Of a DNA stretch of 64,000 bases, positions 9,119 to 16,475 are shown in pieces. Below the pieces are notes generated by a model. That model had not been told where the DNA came from. It saw only the letters and a list, made by a program, of their open reading frames with translations, and did not search any database. Both the position numbers and the translations under genes were made by a program. The stretch lies in NCBI GenBank assembly GCA_913058265.1, contig CAJXPQ010000010.1:45869-109868 (forward strand). The letters are read 5' to 3'. The number at the start of each line of letters is the position of its first letter. Positions within the stretch are counted from its first letter, which is position 1. This DNA is from an uncultured Oligoflexia bacterium. GTDB taxonomy: Bacteria > Bdellovibrionota > Bacteriovoracia > Bacteriovoracales > Bacteriovoracaceae.

Positions 9119-10212
9119 ACTTCTTTAATCATAGTGAGAATGTCTTTCTTTTTCCTAAATATATTGATGAATCTGAGAAAGTCCTACTTAAGGCCGCTTG
9201 GTCTTCTTTAGACCTTACAAATCATATTTTTCTCTGCAGTTCTGGAACTTCATCTAAGCAAGGCACATTCAAGTCTTATGCAATCTCTAAAAAGGCTATT
9301 TTGGCCAATGCTAAATGTGTAAATGCCTTAATTAGTGCATCTGATTCCGATACATGGCTTGGCTCATTACCCACCTTTCATATTGGAGGAATTAGTATTT
9401 ATGCCCGGGCGTATTTATCTGGTTCATCTATTTTACATTATGATCAAAAATGGGATCCGCAAAAGTTTTTTGATATTCTTGCAGAAGGATCTATTAACTT
9501 TTTCTCACTTGTCCCCACTCAGCTTTATGACTTAATTACTTTAAAGCGCAAGTGTCCAATATCGATTAAGGCGGTTTTCATAGGTGGAGACCATTTTCCA
9601 AGTAAACTAAAAGAGCAGGCCTTAAACTTAGGCTATCCTTTGATAGTAACTTATGGCATGACAGAAGTATCCTCTCAATTTGCATCAGCATACCAGACTG
9701 AAGACTCGGATGAATTTTTAGAAGTGTTTCCAATTCACAATATTGAGAGAGAGTATCCCCATCATATAGAATCACCAGCTCTTGCCACCTATGAGATTTT
9801 AACTAATAAGAATGGAGACACTCATTTCAAAGATTTAAAGGGTAATTTTTATATTCAAGATCATCTTGATTTTTCTGATAGGGAAGGGAAACTATTTATT
9901 CGTCCACTTGGAAGAGCAGATTCACAAATTAAAATTAAGGGAAGATTATATAATTTTCTTGAATTACAAAATACTGTACACAATTACTTCATTGAGAACG
10001 ATCTTTTTGATAAGGCGGTTCTTCAGTACGTTAATCACGACAGAGATGGTAAGCGTCTTAGGATATTCATTGAAGAGAGCGTTGCTTTCGACTTATCAAA
10101 GCTTAAGTCTTTCTTAAGCTCCTCTCTTCCTTCTCCGGTTCTTCCAGTATCCATAACTACTATTAAGCTTATCCCTCGAAACTCACTTAATAAGGTCCAG
10201 TTACCTGATTAA
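9103..10212 (+). CDS. menE: o-succinylbenzoate-CoA ligase MenE
   Basis: This adenylate-forming enzyme activates o-succinylbenzoate to its CoA thioester. It starts at GTG 9103, preceded by AAGGGG, and overlaps the menC end by 16 bases. Motifs seen are the P-loop SSGTSSKQG (46-54), TYGMTEVSS, GRADSQIKIKGR (hinge) and the C-terminal catalytic lysine in PRNSLNKVQ (Lys364). It is compact (369 residues). It is the last gene of the run, so the naphthoate synthase MenB and the DHNA-CoA thioesterase needed next must be encoded elsewhere. Confidence 0.92.
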   Translation: MDENLNFFNHSENVFLFPKYIDESEKVLLKAAWSSLDLTNHIFLCSSGTSSKQGTFKSYAISKKAILANAKCVNALISASDSDTWLGSLPTFHIGGISIYARAYLSGSSILHYDQKWDPQKFFDILAEGSINFFSLVPTQLYDLITLKRKCPISIKAVFIGGDHFPSKLKEQALNLGYPLIVTYGMTEVSSQFASAYQTEDSDEFLEVFPIHNIEREYPHHIESPALATYEILTNKNGDTHFKDLKGNFYIQDHLDFSDREGKLFIRPLGRADSQIKIKGRLYNFLELQNTVHNYFIENDLFDKAVLQYVNHDRDGKRLRIFIEESVAFDLSKLKSFLSSSLPSPVLPVSITTIKLIPRNSLNKVQLPD

Positions 10213-10228
10213 TATCATTCTTATCTTC

Positions 10229-10251
10229 TTCATAACTTGTTAAGTTATGAA
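10229..10251. repeat. Perfect 10-bp inverted repeat between menE and a response regulator gene
   Basis: TTCATAACTT and AAGTTATGAA flank a GTT centre. No T-run follows on either strand, so it is not a typical intrinsic terminator. It sits 17 bp after menE and 43 bp before the next start, so it could be an operator, a weak menE terminator or a 3'-end stabiliser. Confidence 0.5.
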
Positions 10252-10294
10252 TATTAATTCCGATAAAGAGTCATAAAGAGCAATCTGGAGTTAT

Positions 10295-10672
10295 ATGCTT
10301 AACATTTTAGTCGTTGATGATGAAATTGATATTTTAGAAACAATTGTGGATACTTTAGAGATCGAATTTGATCCAAGTAAGGTAACAATTGCCCAAGCGA
10401 TAAATGGTGTTGAAGCTTTAGCATTATTCAATAATGGAGAGCAGGTTTTTGATCTTGTTGTAACAGACTTAAATATGCCTGAAATGGATGGTATCGAACT
10501 TACTCAAAAGCTTAAAGAGATCAGAAGTGATCTTTCAGTAATCGTTTTTACTGGTCATGGAGACCTGGAAGAAAATCATAAACTAGAGGAACTTGGTGTT
10601 CTAGCAATGATTAAAAAACCTTATGTGGAAGAGTTAGTTCAAACAGTTATAAAATCAATACCTCAGACATAA
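10295..10672 (+). CDS. Single-domain response regulator
   Basis: A stand-alone receiver domain of 125 residues with all catalytic positions: the acidic pair Asp8-Asp9, phospho-acceptor Asp58 in TDLNMPEMDG, Thr86 in FTGHGD and Lys108 in IKKP. There is no output domain, so it must act through a partner protein, as CheY- or Spo0F-like proteins do. The ATG has a CTGGAG Shine-Dalgarno. Its 3' end overlaps the convergent PilZ gene by 10 bases. A histidine kinase lies 1.3 kb away on the other strand and could be its partner, but nothing in the sequence proves that. Confidence 0.93.
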   Translation: MLNILVVDDEIDILETIVDTLEIEFDPSKVTIAQAINGVEALALFNNGEQVFDLVVTDLNMPEMDGIELTQKLKEIRSDLSVIVFTGHGDLEENHKLEELGVLAMIKKPYVEELVQTVIKSIPQT

Positions 10673-11760
10673 GTAACAAAGGCTTTTGGATCTAACATTA
10701 TCTCGCCTGTTGCCTCTTTATCCCTTATAATTTTAATGATTTCATCTTGTGCTTTGCAAACAGCTGACGCTGGTCTTTGCTGATTAAGCTTATCTAGAAA
10801 TTCCTCTTGCATCGTATCTGTCAATTCAGAAAACAGCTCATAGATTAACTCCTTACTTGATAATCTTAGGGCAACGGCCAGTACATCTTGGTTGACTGTT
10901 TTCAAAAACCCTACTTTCATCTGTACTGTCATGTAGCGAAGACGATCTAGGTACTCGATATTATCTTTAATATTTACTGCAAGAACTTTATTTTTAACTT
11001 CTATATTATTTAGTGTGTTTATTTGGCCTTCCTCATCAAGTCCGCAATACTGATCAGGTCTAAGTCCTTGTGTTTTAATTTGTTTAATTTCTATTAGACT
11101 TGTAATTGATTTGTAGCTAATAGAGTCTAGCTGATCATTAAAGGCAATGCCAATCTTATACATGTCAATCTCGTTGGATTGGTATGGCCGGATATATGAG
11201 ATTTTCACTTTGAAGGGAGTTGGAAGTTTCTGATCTGTTATATCTTCTAACAATAAATCGTCACCTGCTTTAATTTTATCAATATGTTCTTTGCCAAGAA
11301 CGAGTCCAGCTCCGGAAGTGGAAATGTCTACAATAAAACTAGAAATTTTAAATTCGGGTTCATTGTTGGAGTCTTTAATCGTGGAGCAAAATGTTATATT
11401 TTTGTGATCTTGATACTTATAATAGAAGCGTTTGGTTTGTCTTTTCTCGAAAACTTGTAAGTCTGAGGGGAGAGAGAAATCTAAATACGTACCAACTAAA
11501 TTATAGTTCTCTCTTTTGAAGATTATATCTAGGCTTTCTATATGTGCATAAAAGGGTTCACCTTTTACGAACTCAAGTTTTTCATCATCTATAATCTTTA
11601 TTCTACAGTTTTGTTGAGATGCTTCAATTAATTCTGCGGGGAAGGTAACCCTAGTACCTCCGGCCTTAATTTGCCATATTGTGAACCGAATTTTTTGTTC
11701 ACAGGCCATATTTAAACAAGTGCTGATTATATCTTTTTGATATGTTTTCCAGTATTGCAT
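10663..11760 (-). CDS. PilZ-domain protein, probable c-di-GMP effector
   Basis: The 365-residue protein has a central PilZ domain: the arginine-containing motif QTKRFYYK and, about 45 residues later, DISTSGAGL, matching the RxxxR and (D/N)xSxxG signatures that bind cyclic di-GMP. The N-terminal 130 residues resemble the YcgR-type beta domain that precedes PilZ; the C-terminal third is helical and unrecognised. No signal peptide is present. Known relatives link c-di-GMP to motility or surface behaviour; its target here is unknown. A perfect TATAAT lies 6 nt before the ATG and there is no Shine-Dalgarno, so the mRNA is probably leaderless. Confidence 0.82.
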   Translation of the reverse strand: MQYWKTYQKDIISTCLNMACEQKIRFTIWQIKAGGTRVTFPAELIEASQQNCRIKIIDDEKLEFVKGEPFYAHIESLDIIFKRENYNLVGTYLDFSLPSDLQVFEKRQTKRFYYKYQDHKNITFCSTIKDSNNEPEFKISSFIVDISTSGAGLVLGKEHIDKIKAGDDLLLEDITDQKLPTPFKVKISYIRPYQSNEIDMYKIGIAFNDQLDSISYKSITSLIEIKQIKTQGLRPDQYCGLDEEGQINTLNNIEVKNKVLAVNIKDNIEYLDRLRYMTVQMKVGFLKTVNQDVLAVALRLSSKELIYELFSELTDTMQEEFLDKLNQQRPASAVCKAQDEIIKIIRDKEATGEIMLDPKAFVTYV

Positions 11761-11766
11761 AAGACT

Positions 11767-11772
11767 ATTATA
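11767..11772 (-). promoter_or_regulatory. -10 box of the PilZ gene
   Basis: TATAAT on the minus strand, 6 nt from the ATG at 11760. The matching -35 position reads ATATTA and is poor. If active, transcription starts on the A of the ATG. Confidence 0.4.
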
Positions 11773-11795
11773 TAGTGAGTTGAGAATTTTAATAT

Positions 11796-11827
11796 AAAAA
11801 AAGGGAACTAATGTTCCCTTTTTTTAT
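11796..11827 (-). terminator. Intrinsic terminator of the small basic protein gene
   Basis: An AGGGAAC...GTTCCCT stem with a 4-base TAAT/ATTA loop is flanked by A- and T-runs of seven, so it can work in both directions. On the minus strand it follows immediately after, and partly includes, the stop codon of the 35-residue gene at 11824-11931. Confidence 0.75.
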
Positions 11828-11931
11828 TTAGAATTAGAAGCTGTTATTTTTGCTTTTAATTTTGCCTTTAGTTTCGCTTGAGCTCTTTTTCTTTTCATCT
11901 TAAGAACACATTTTCTTCTACCCATACCCAT
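11824..11931 (-). CDS. Small lysine/arginine-rich protein, 35 residues
   Basis: A short open frame with the features of a real gene: ATG at 11931, a perfect AAGGAG Shine-Dalgarno (11939-11944) at 7-nt spacing, and an intrinsic terminator at the stop. The product starts MGMGRRKCVLKMKRK, continues as an alanine/lysine/leucine helix-like repeat (AKLKAKLKAK) and has no acidic residue, giving a very high positive charge. Such composition suits RNA, ribosome or DNA binding. I recognise no family. It is downstream of and co-directional with the histidine kinase gene (75-base gap), but has its own ribosome site. Confidence 0.7.
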   Translation of the reverse strand: MGMGRRKCVLKMKRKRAQAKLKAKLKAKITASNSK

Positions 11932-12005
11932 AGTGTTACTCCTTAGTGGTAATAAAAGATAAATTTAGTTTAAGTCACAAAGATTGTAAATAGTGAGTCG
12001 CGTTA

Positions 12006-12725
12006 TTATGACTGTCTATTAATTATAAAGCCAAAGCTTTTCTTCTCTGTGTCCTCATAATCATAAATGACCTGTGATTGATGCTTTTTTAGTATTTCTT
12101 CTGCAATAGAAAGTCCAAGTCCTTGCTTCGGTGACTTCCAGAAAGAATCACCTGGTGCAACTAATCTTGATAGACTCTCAGATGGGGCAGGGCCTTCATC
12201 AATAACTTTAAAGTGAATGGTCTCTTCATTTGTCTCTACTGTAAGATAAATATCCTTCTTTTCATTTTCACTGCTGGATTCTATAGCATTCTGAATAAGA
12301 TGCTTGAGTACAAGAAAGAACTCTGAAGGACTTAATACAGTTCTTATTTCAGTGCCAAGCTCAGGTAAATGAAGTTTAATACTATTTTTGTAGAGGATAT
12401 TTTCGAAGTAGTAGCTGATAGATGTTAATAGTTGGTCCATCGTGTCAAAACTAGGGTCATCATCAGGTACTTTGTAGAAATTTCTTAGGTCTTTTAGTCT
12501 TTCTGAGAAACCATTGGAAGATGATTTGAATTTTGTGGATACCTTTCGAATTATTTCCATATCCACAGGGTCACGTCCTAGTAAAATCTCTAAGATACTT
12601 AATTGCCCAATAAAGACTGCAAGAGGATTATTTATATCATGAACAGTTTTAGATAACATGTAAGAGTATCTCTTAAATTCATCTTGATCGTGTTTAATAA
12701 TTTTTTGTATATCTTCGCTGTTCAA
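12006..12725 (-). CDS. Cytoplasmic sensor histidine kinase
   Basis: The 239 residues hold a dimerisation/phospho-acceptor domain with His29 in TVHDINNPLAVF, and an ATPase domain with the N box LIQNAIESS, G1 box DEGPAP and G2 box GLGLSIA. There is no transmembrane segment or sensor domain, so the input must come from a partner or a soluble signal. The start is TTG at 12725, supported by AAGGA five bases upstream; no in-frame ATG lies near. The H-box wording (HDINNPL) resembles the decayed kinase at 31649-32982 (HEINNPL). Confidence 0.9.
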   Translation of the reverse strand: MNSEDIQKIIKHDQDEFKRYSYMLSKTVHDINNPLAVFIGQLSILEILLGRDPVDMEIIRKVSTKFKSSSNGFSERLKDLRNFYKVPDDDPSFDTMDQLLTSISYYFENILYKNSIKLHLPELGTEIRTVLSPSEFFLVLKHLIQNAIESSSENEKKDIYLTVETNEETIHFKVIDEGPAPSESLSRLVAPGDSFWKSPKQGLGLSIAEEILKKHQSQVIYDYEDTEKKSFGFIINRQS

Positions 12726-12804
12726 AATATTCCTTTTTATATATTTTGCCTCAACTCTGAATATTTATCTACTGATAATTTGTTGATAAAAATATAAAGT
12801 CTAT

Positions 12805-13452
12805 CTAACGATGGAGAAAGTCTTGGAAGTTCTGGGTGGTAATCATATTTAAGCGGTTATTATTCATACTCAATAGCTGAGTTGCTTTGTTATATACTTT
12901 TGAGATGCATAGATCTTTATCATCATCTGTTTCTAGTATGATTTTATTTTTATTAATCTTGGGAAAGAGTTTCTCACTTTTTGTTGAATTTATCAGTGAC
13001 TTGCCAAATGAAAGATATGTATTCCAGTTCTTTTGGTATTGGTCATAAGTTTCTATGTTTGATCTATAGTCATGTATGAGTAAGCTTCCCGTATAATTTT
13101 CTTTCTTCAAAATATTCATAATATCACTATGCGCTCTTACCGAGTGAATGGTTAGACATTGTATACCTATCTCCTTTGCAAGTTTGACTTGGGAGGTGAA
13201 ATACTCAATTTGCTTTAATAGTGGAGATTTAATCGAGCGGTCAATACCAATTTCACCGATTCCTGCAAAGTTCTGGTGATCCTTATATTTTTTTATGAGT
13301 GAAGTTAACAGGTTTAAATCATGATCTTCAATATGCCAAGGGTGGATACCTAGTATAAAATAGGAAAGGTTAGGATCAAACTTTTCTGTTAGATTAACAA
13401 CAAAGCAACTATTTGCAGTCTGGTGATGTATATGTCCGTTAAAGTAGATCAC
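12805..13452 (-). CDS. TatD-family metal-dependent hydrolase
   Basis: The amidohydrolase-fold motifs of TatD nucleases appear in order: NGHIHH (HxH metal site near the N-terminus), LGIHPWHI, IGEIGIDRS (bridging Glu), LTIHSVRAH, LLIHDYR and LETDDD. I set the start at the GTG at 13452, which has AAGGAG ten bases upstream and puts the HxH motif at the N-terminus as in relatives; the ATG at 13476 lies before that Shine-Dalgarno. The gene overlaps the tcdA end by 14 bases. Relatives are 3'-5' exonucleases or D-aminoacyl-tRNA deacylases; the substrate here is not determined. Confidence 0.82.
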   Translation of the reverse strand: MIYFNGHIHHQTANSCFVVNLTEKFDPNLSYFILGIHPWHIEDHDLNLLTSLIKKYKDHQNFAGIGEIGIDRSIKSPLLKQIEYFTSQVKLAKEIGIQCLTIHSVRAHSDIMNILKKENYTGSLLIHDYRSNIETYDQYQKNWNTYLSFGKSLINSTKSEKLFPKINKNKIILETDDDKDLCISKVYNKATQLLSMNNNRLNMITTQNFQDFLHR

Positions 13453-14218
13453 TTGCTGTAATCTCCTTAAGAACATGTGCAGCAGTCATAAATCCCATAG
13501 TTGCTGTCACTATAGAAGAACTACCATAATAGCCGCTGTTACAGTTTTTAGTTGTGATATCAGGTGTGTTCTCTTTATTGTCTGCGTTGATTTCATGTAA
13601 TGAACGAGCTTTTTCTGTGGAATAAACAGAAGGGATTTTATAGGTTCTATCGTGGAGTCTTCTAAACTCATGATGATTTCTTCTTAGGTGTCGTCTTACT
13701 TTGAATAATAATTTGTCTTGCTCTGTGCGATTAAGATCGTTGACTATTATTTTGGAAGGGTCTTGCTTCCCGCCTGCAGCTCCTACCGTAATTACGGGAC
13801 AGTTATTTTTAAAGCACCAGTAAATAATATTGACCTTATCCTGAACATTATCAATTGCGTCAATTACGAAATCATAAGGAGTAGACAATATTTCAGCTGA
13901 AGACTTTTCATTGAAGAAAGTTTGTTTTGTTGTGATGTTTAGTTTTGGGTTTATACTTAATAACCGCTCAGACATAATATCAACTTTGAACTTACCTACG
14001 GTGAGGTCAGTACTGTGGATTTGCCTATTTATATTACTGACGCATATATCGTCAAGATCAACTATGGTTAAATTACTAATACCACTTCTGACTAGCGCCT
14101 CGCAAATCCATGAACCTACGCCGCCAATTCCCAGAACAAGTACATGTGCTTTCACTAGTTTTGTAAAACCAGCTTCGCCGTACAAGTTAATAATTCCTTC
14201 AAATCTTCTGTCATCCAT
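13439..14218 (-). CDS. tcdA: tRNA threonylcarbamoyladenosine dehydratase TcdA
   Basis: This E1-like (ThiF/MoeB) adenylating enzyme cyclises t6A37 to ct6A in ANN-decoding tRNAs. From the ATG at 14218 (259 residues): RRFEGIINLYGEAG at the N-terminus as in TcdA/CsdL, the nucleotide loop VLGIGGVGSW (28-37), DLDDICVSNINRQ (54-66) and a C-terminal GFMTAAHVLKEI. An upstream ATG at 14254 is in frame but lies well inside the preceding gene; the chosen start gives the compact ATGGATGA overlap with the pseudouridine synthase stop. Both neighbours are also nucleic-acid enzymes. Confidence 0.87.
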   Translation of the reverse strand: MDDRRFEGIINLYGEAGFTKLVKAHVLVLGIGGVGSWICEALVRSGISNLTIVDLDDICVSNINRQIHSTDLTVGKFKVDIMSERLLSINPKLNITTKQTFFNEKSSAEILSTPYDFVIDAIDNVQDKVNIIYWCFKNNCPVITVGAAGGKQDPSKIIVNDLNRTEQDKLLFKVRRHLRRNHHEFRRLHDRTYKIPSVYSTEKARSLHEINADNKENTPDITTKNCNSGYYGSSSIVTATMGFMTAAHVLKEITASDLL

Positions 14219-14897
14219 GAAGCTCAATATAGTCTGGAATTGTGAAGTTTTCAAGTAGTTCTGAGTTCATTAATTCAAGTGTTGAAGATAAGTCAGCAGG
14301 AAGGGGACAATTTATGACTATATGCTCATTTGTGTATGGATGAATACATTCAAATCGATGAGCATGTAGAAAAACTCTCTCTAGGCCAAATTGGTCTCGG
14401 TAATAATCATTATATTTCTTTTTACCGTAGGTTCTATCTCCTAGAAGATGCCTTACGGATCTGGCAAAATGTCTGCGAATTTGGTGATGTCTTCCGGTAA
14501 AAATTTCTATCTCGAGCAGTGTCGAAGTTTCATACAACTTAAGTGGTGTATATTTTGTCAGTGCCTCTTGCAAAATTTTTTTTTCACTATTGAGTGGAAA
14601 GTCAAAGCTTCCCGCCTCTGTAAAGCGAGTACGAACTAGACCCAAGTATTTTTTCTGTATATTTGGTCCATGCCATTGCTCTTTTAATAATTTGACACTC
14701 TCTGTTGTTTTTCCAAATAAGACAATGCCTGAGACGGGGCGATCAATCCTGTTTATAATGTTTACGGGTTGGTTAATAAGGTCTCTAACCCGGGCCATAA
14801 GGTTGTCTTTTTCGTTAGAGAGTTTCTTATTTGGGTGAACTAATAAAAGGGGAGGTTTGTTAACGATAATATAGTAATCATCCTCAAAAAGAACCAT
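14211..14897 (-). CDS. truC: RluA-family pseudouridine synthase, TruC-like
   Basis: Isomerises a uridine in RNA; closest in pattern to TruC, which modifies U65 of tRNA. The 228 residues show VNKPPLLLVHP (12-22), the catalytic motif NRIDRPVSG (Asp52; the usual histidine of HRLD is Asn here), EIFTGRHHQIRRHFA and LLGDRTYGKKKYN. There is no S4 domain, as in TruC. It starts at 14897, sharing one base with the stop of the outer-membrane gene, and runs into tcdA. The tRNA specificity rests on similarity only. Confidence 0.82.
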   Translation of the reverse strand: MVLFEDDYYIIVNKPPLLLVHPNKKLSNEKDNLMARVRDLINQPVNIINRIDRPVSGIVLFGKTTESVKLLKEQWHGPNIQKKYLGLVRTRFTEAGSFDFPLNSEKKILQEALTKYTPLKLYETSTLLEIEIFTGRHHQIRRHFARSVRHLLGDRTYGKKKYNDYYRDQFGLERVFLHAHRFECIHPYTNEHIVINCPLPADLSSTLELMNSELLENFTIPDYIELHG

Positions 14898-15817
14898 TAA
14901 AGCTTTCCAAAAACAGCATCAAGACCAATAATAAGCCCTGGAGTTCTATGAAAATTTTCTGCTCTAGGAAAGTGCAAGAAGGGTGTTACATTCATAAATA
15001 CCCAGTTACTATAAATAATCTGTCTGTAAGTTAGTTGTAATAAGTAGTTATCAACCACAAGTGAAGGCTTATTAACCGAAACAATATAGGCATGATATGA
15101 TAGGGCCCGCTTTTCATCAATCTTTTGAAACAATGAAGGTCCATTCTCAAAACGGACAATATAATCTTGATCATTCCAAAATGTGTTATTAACCATTCTA
15201 AAAAGAAATGTTTTACTTAGTCTTCTGTCAAAATCTAAGTCAAGATCAGAGGTTATTCCGCGTGAATTAACCCATTTTAGTTGCTCATTAATTTTAAAGA
15301 CCCACTTTTTAAATTTTATAGATTTTTTTGCTCTGAACTTTGAGAAGATTACTATCGGAATATTCACGATAACACCAGTATCAGCAGAAAACTCAATTCC
15401 AGACTTCTCAACCATATATCTTAATGCTGCGGTAGTTGAGTTTTGTTCTGTTTGTTGGGAGCCTTGTCTTCCTTCGGTTGTTTTTCTTGTCTCTCTGTCA
15501 TTATCGTCGTTGTCACTCTGAAATATTAAACGAAGACTTTTCTCCGTTCTTGGTAGAATCAACCGATAGTCTATGTCGGGTACTGCGTATGGGCCTCTGT
15601 CTTCCCTAAAATAACTATCTAATGAAATAGTTAGTTTTGATTTGTTGACTACTCCCACATGCTTTTTATTTGCAAAAAATGAGTCAATATCATCTGAGAA
15701 TTTCGTTATACTTTCGCTAAAGGAAGCATGAGCCTTGTCTAGGGCATTCTTTTTAGTTGATGCATTTGTATTGCTTATGAGCAAGGAGCTTATAAGAATG
15801 AAGCTTAGTTTAAACAT
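14897..15817 (-). CDS. Probable outer-membrane beta-barrel protein
   Basis: The 306-residue protein begins with a signal peptide (hydrophobic 3-16, cleavage near NTNAS). The mature part alternates aromatic and polar strands (DYRLILPR, LRLIFQSDND, YLLQLTYRQIIYSNW, MNVTPFLHF), with a Gln/Glu/Thr-rich loop around 110-130, and ends near GLDAVFGKL. This is the pattern of a bacterial outer-membrane barrel. I do not recognise a family. It is first in the truC-tcdA-tatD run. No Shine-Dalgarno precedes the ATG; a promoter ends 7 nt upstream. Confidence 0.68.
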   Translation of the reverse strand: MFKLSFILISSLLISNTNASTKKNALDKAHASFSESITKFSDDIDSFFANKKHVGVVNKSKLTISLDSYFREDRGPYAVPDIDYRLILPRTEKSLRLIFQSDNDDNDRETRKTTEGRQGSQQTEQNSTTAALRYMVEKSGIEFSADTGVIVNIPIVIFSKFRAKKSIKFKKWVFKINEQLKWVNSRGITSDLDLDFDRRLSKTFLFRMVNNTFWNDQDYIVRFENGPSLFQKIDEKRALSYHAYIVSVNKPSLVVDNYLLQLTYRQIIYSNWVFMNVTPFLHFPRAENFHRTPGLIIGLDAVFGKL

Positions 15818-15824
15818 GACTAAT

Positions 15825-15853
15825 ACTCTACACTTTATTAAAAATTATGTCTA
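15825..15853 (-). promoter_or_regulatory. Promoter of the outer-membrane protein/truC/tcdA/tatD operon, leaderless type
   Basis: TAGACA (15848-15853, five of six matches to TTGACA) and TAGAGT (15825-15830) on the minus strand are 17 bp apart, with 7 nt to the ATG at 15817. The predicted start point falls on or next to the start codon. Confidence 0.45.
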
Positions 15854-15905
15854 AATTTTTCATTTCGAGAACTATTGGTTAGCATATAATGAAAAGGAGT
15901 TTTAT

Positions 15906-16457
15906 ATGAAGGTTTTAACCGTTTTAATGCTTATTGCTGCAAGTTTCTCAGCACACTCTCAAACAATTTCCCTTGAGCGAGGTAATACTATTCGTACTGA
16001 CGAAATTTCAGGTTATGTTTATGTAAGTTGTAGACAAGAGAAAAAAATCAAAGAGTTTGGTTCATATTGTTATGACTTGGCCCTAGTTGGTGGAAGTTAT
16101 GGGAAAGTTGTCGTTACTGATGGTGCCATCGATGCAGACTGGGTCACATTACAAAGAGAAGGAACTAGACATATTAAAGGTGCTCGCTTTAATCCAGAGA
16201 CACAAGCTACTGGGAAGAAGTATAATCTTTGGATTCGTACACTGTTACAGAGAGCTTTGCTTAAGAAAGGTCTAAATGAAATTAACTATACATTCAAAAA
16301 AAATAAAGTCGAAGTCGCATCAGGCGTTATGAATATTGATGTTGTTGAAGGTGACTCAAGAGCTTGTTCTACTCGAACACTTTACTATGGAAACTCTTGT
16401 CCTTCAATTTCACAAGCATGTTCAGACTATTTCTACCGACAGAATTATTGTAGATAA
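15906..16457 (+). CDS. Secreted protein of unknown function
   Basis: The 183 residues start with a clear signal peptide (MKVLTVLMLIAASFSAHSQ) and follow an AAAAGGAG Shine-Dalgarno. The mature part is beta-rich. It has cysteines in the middle (SCRQE, YCYD region) and a cysteine cluster in the last 30 residues (ACSTRT, NSCPS, ACSDY, NYCR), suggesting disulfide bonds in the periplasm or outside the cell. I recognise no family. It is followed after 18 bases by the permuted-papain gene and is probably cotranscribed with it. Confidence 0.75.
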   Translation: MKVLTVLMLIAASFSAHSQTISLERGNTIRTDEISGYVYVSCRQEKKIKEFGSYCYDLALVGGSYGKVVVTDGAIDADWVTLQREGTRHIKGARFNPETQATGKKYNLWIRTLLQRALLKKGLNEINYTFKKNKVEVASGVMNIDVVEGDSRACSTRTLYYGNSCPSISQACSDYFYRQNYCR

Positions 16458-16475
16458 TCATTATAAGGATTTAAA

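Noticed and set aside
13911..14258. 115-codon open frame opposite tcdA
   Set aside because: Antisense to conserved ThiF motifs, no ribosome site and no recognisable protein pattern.
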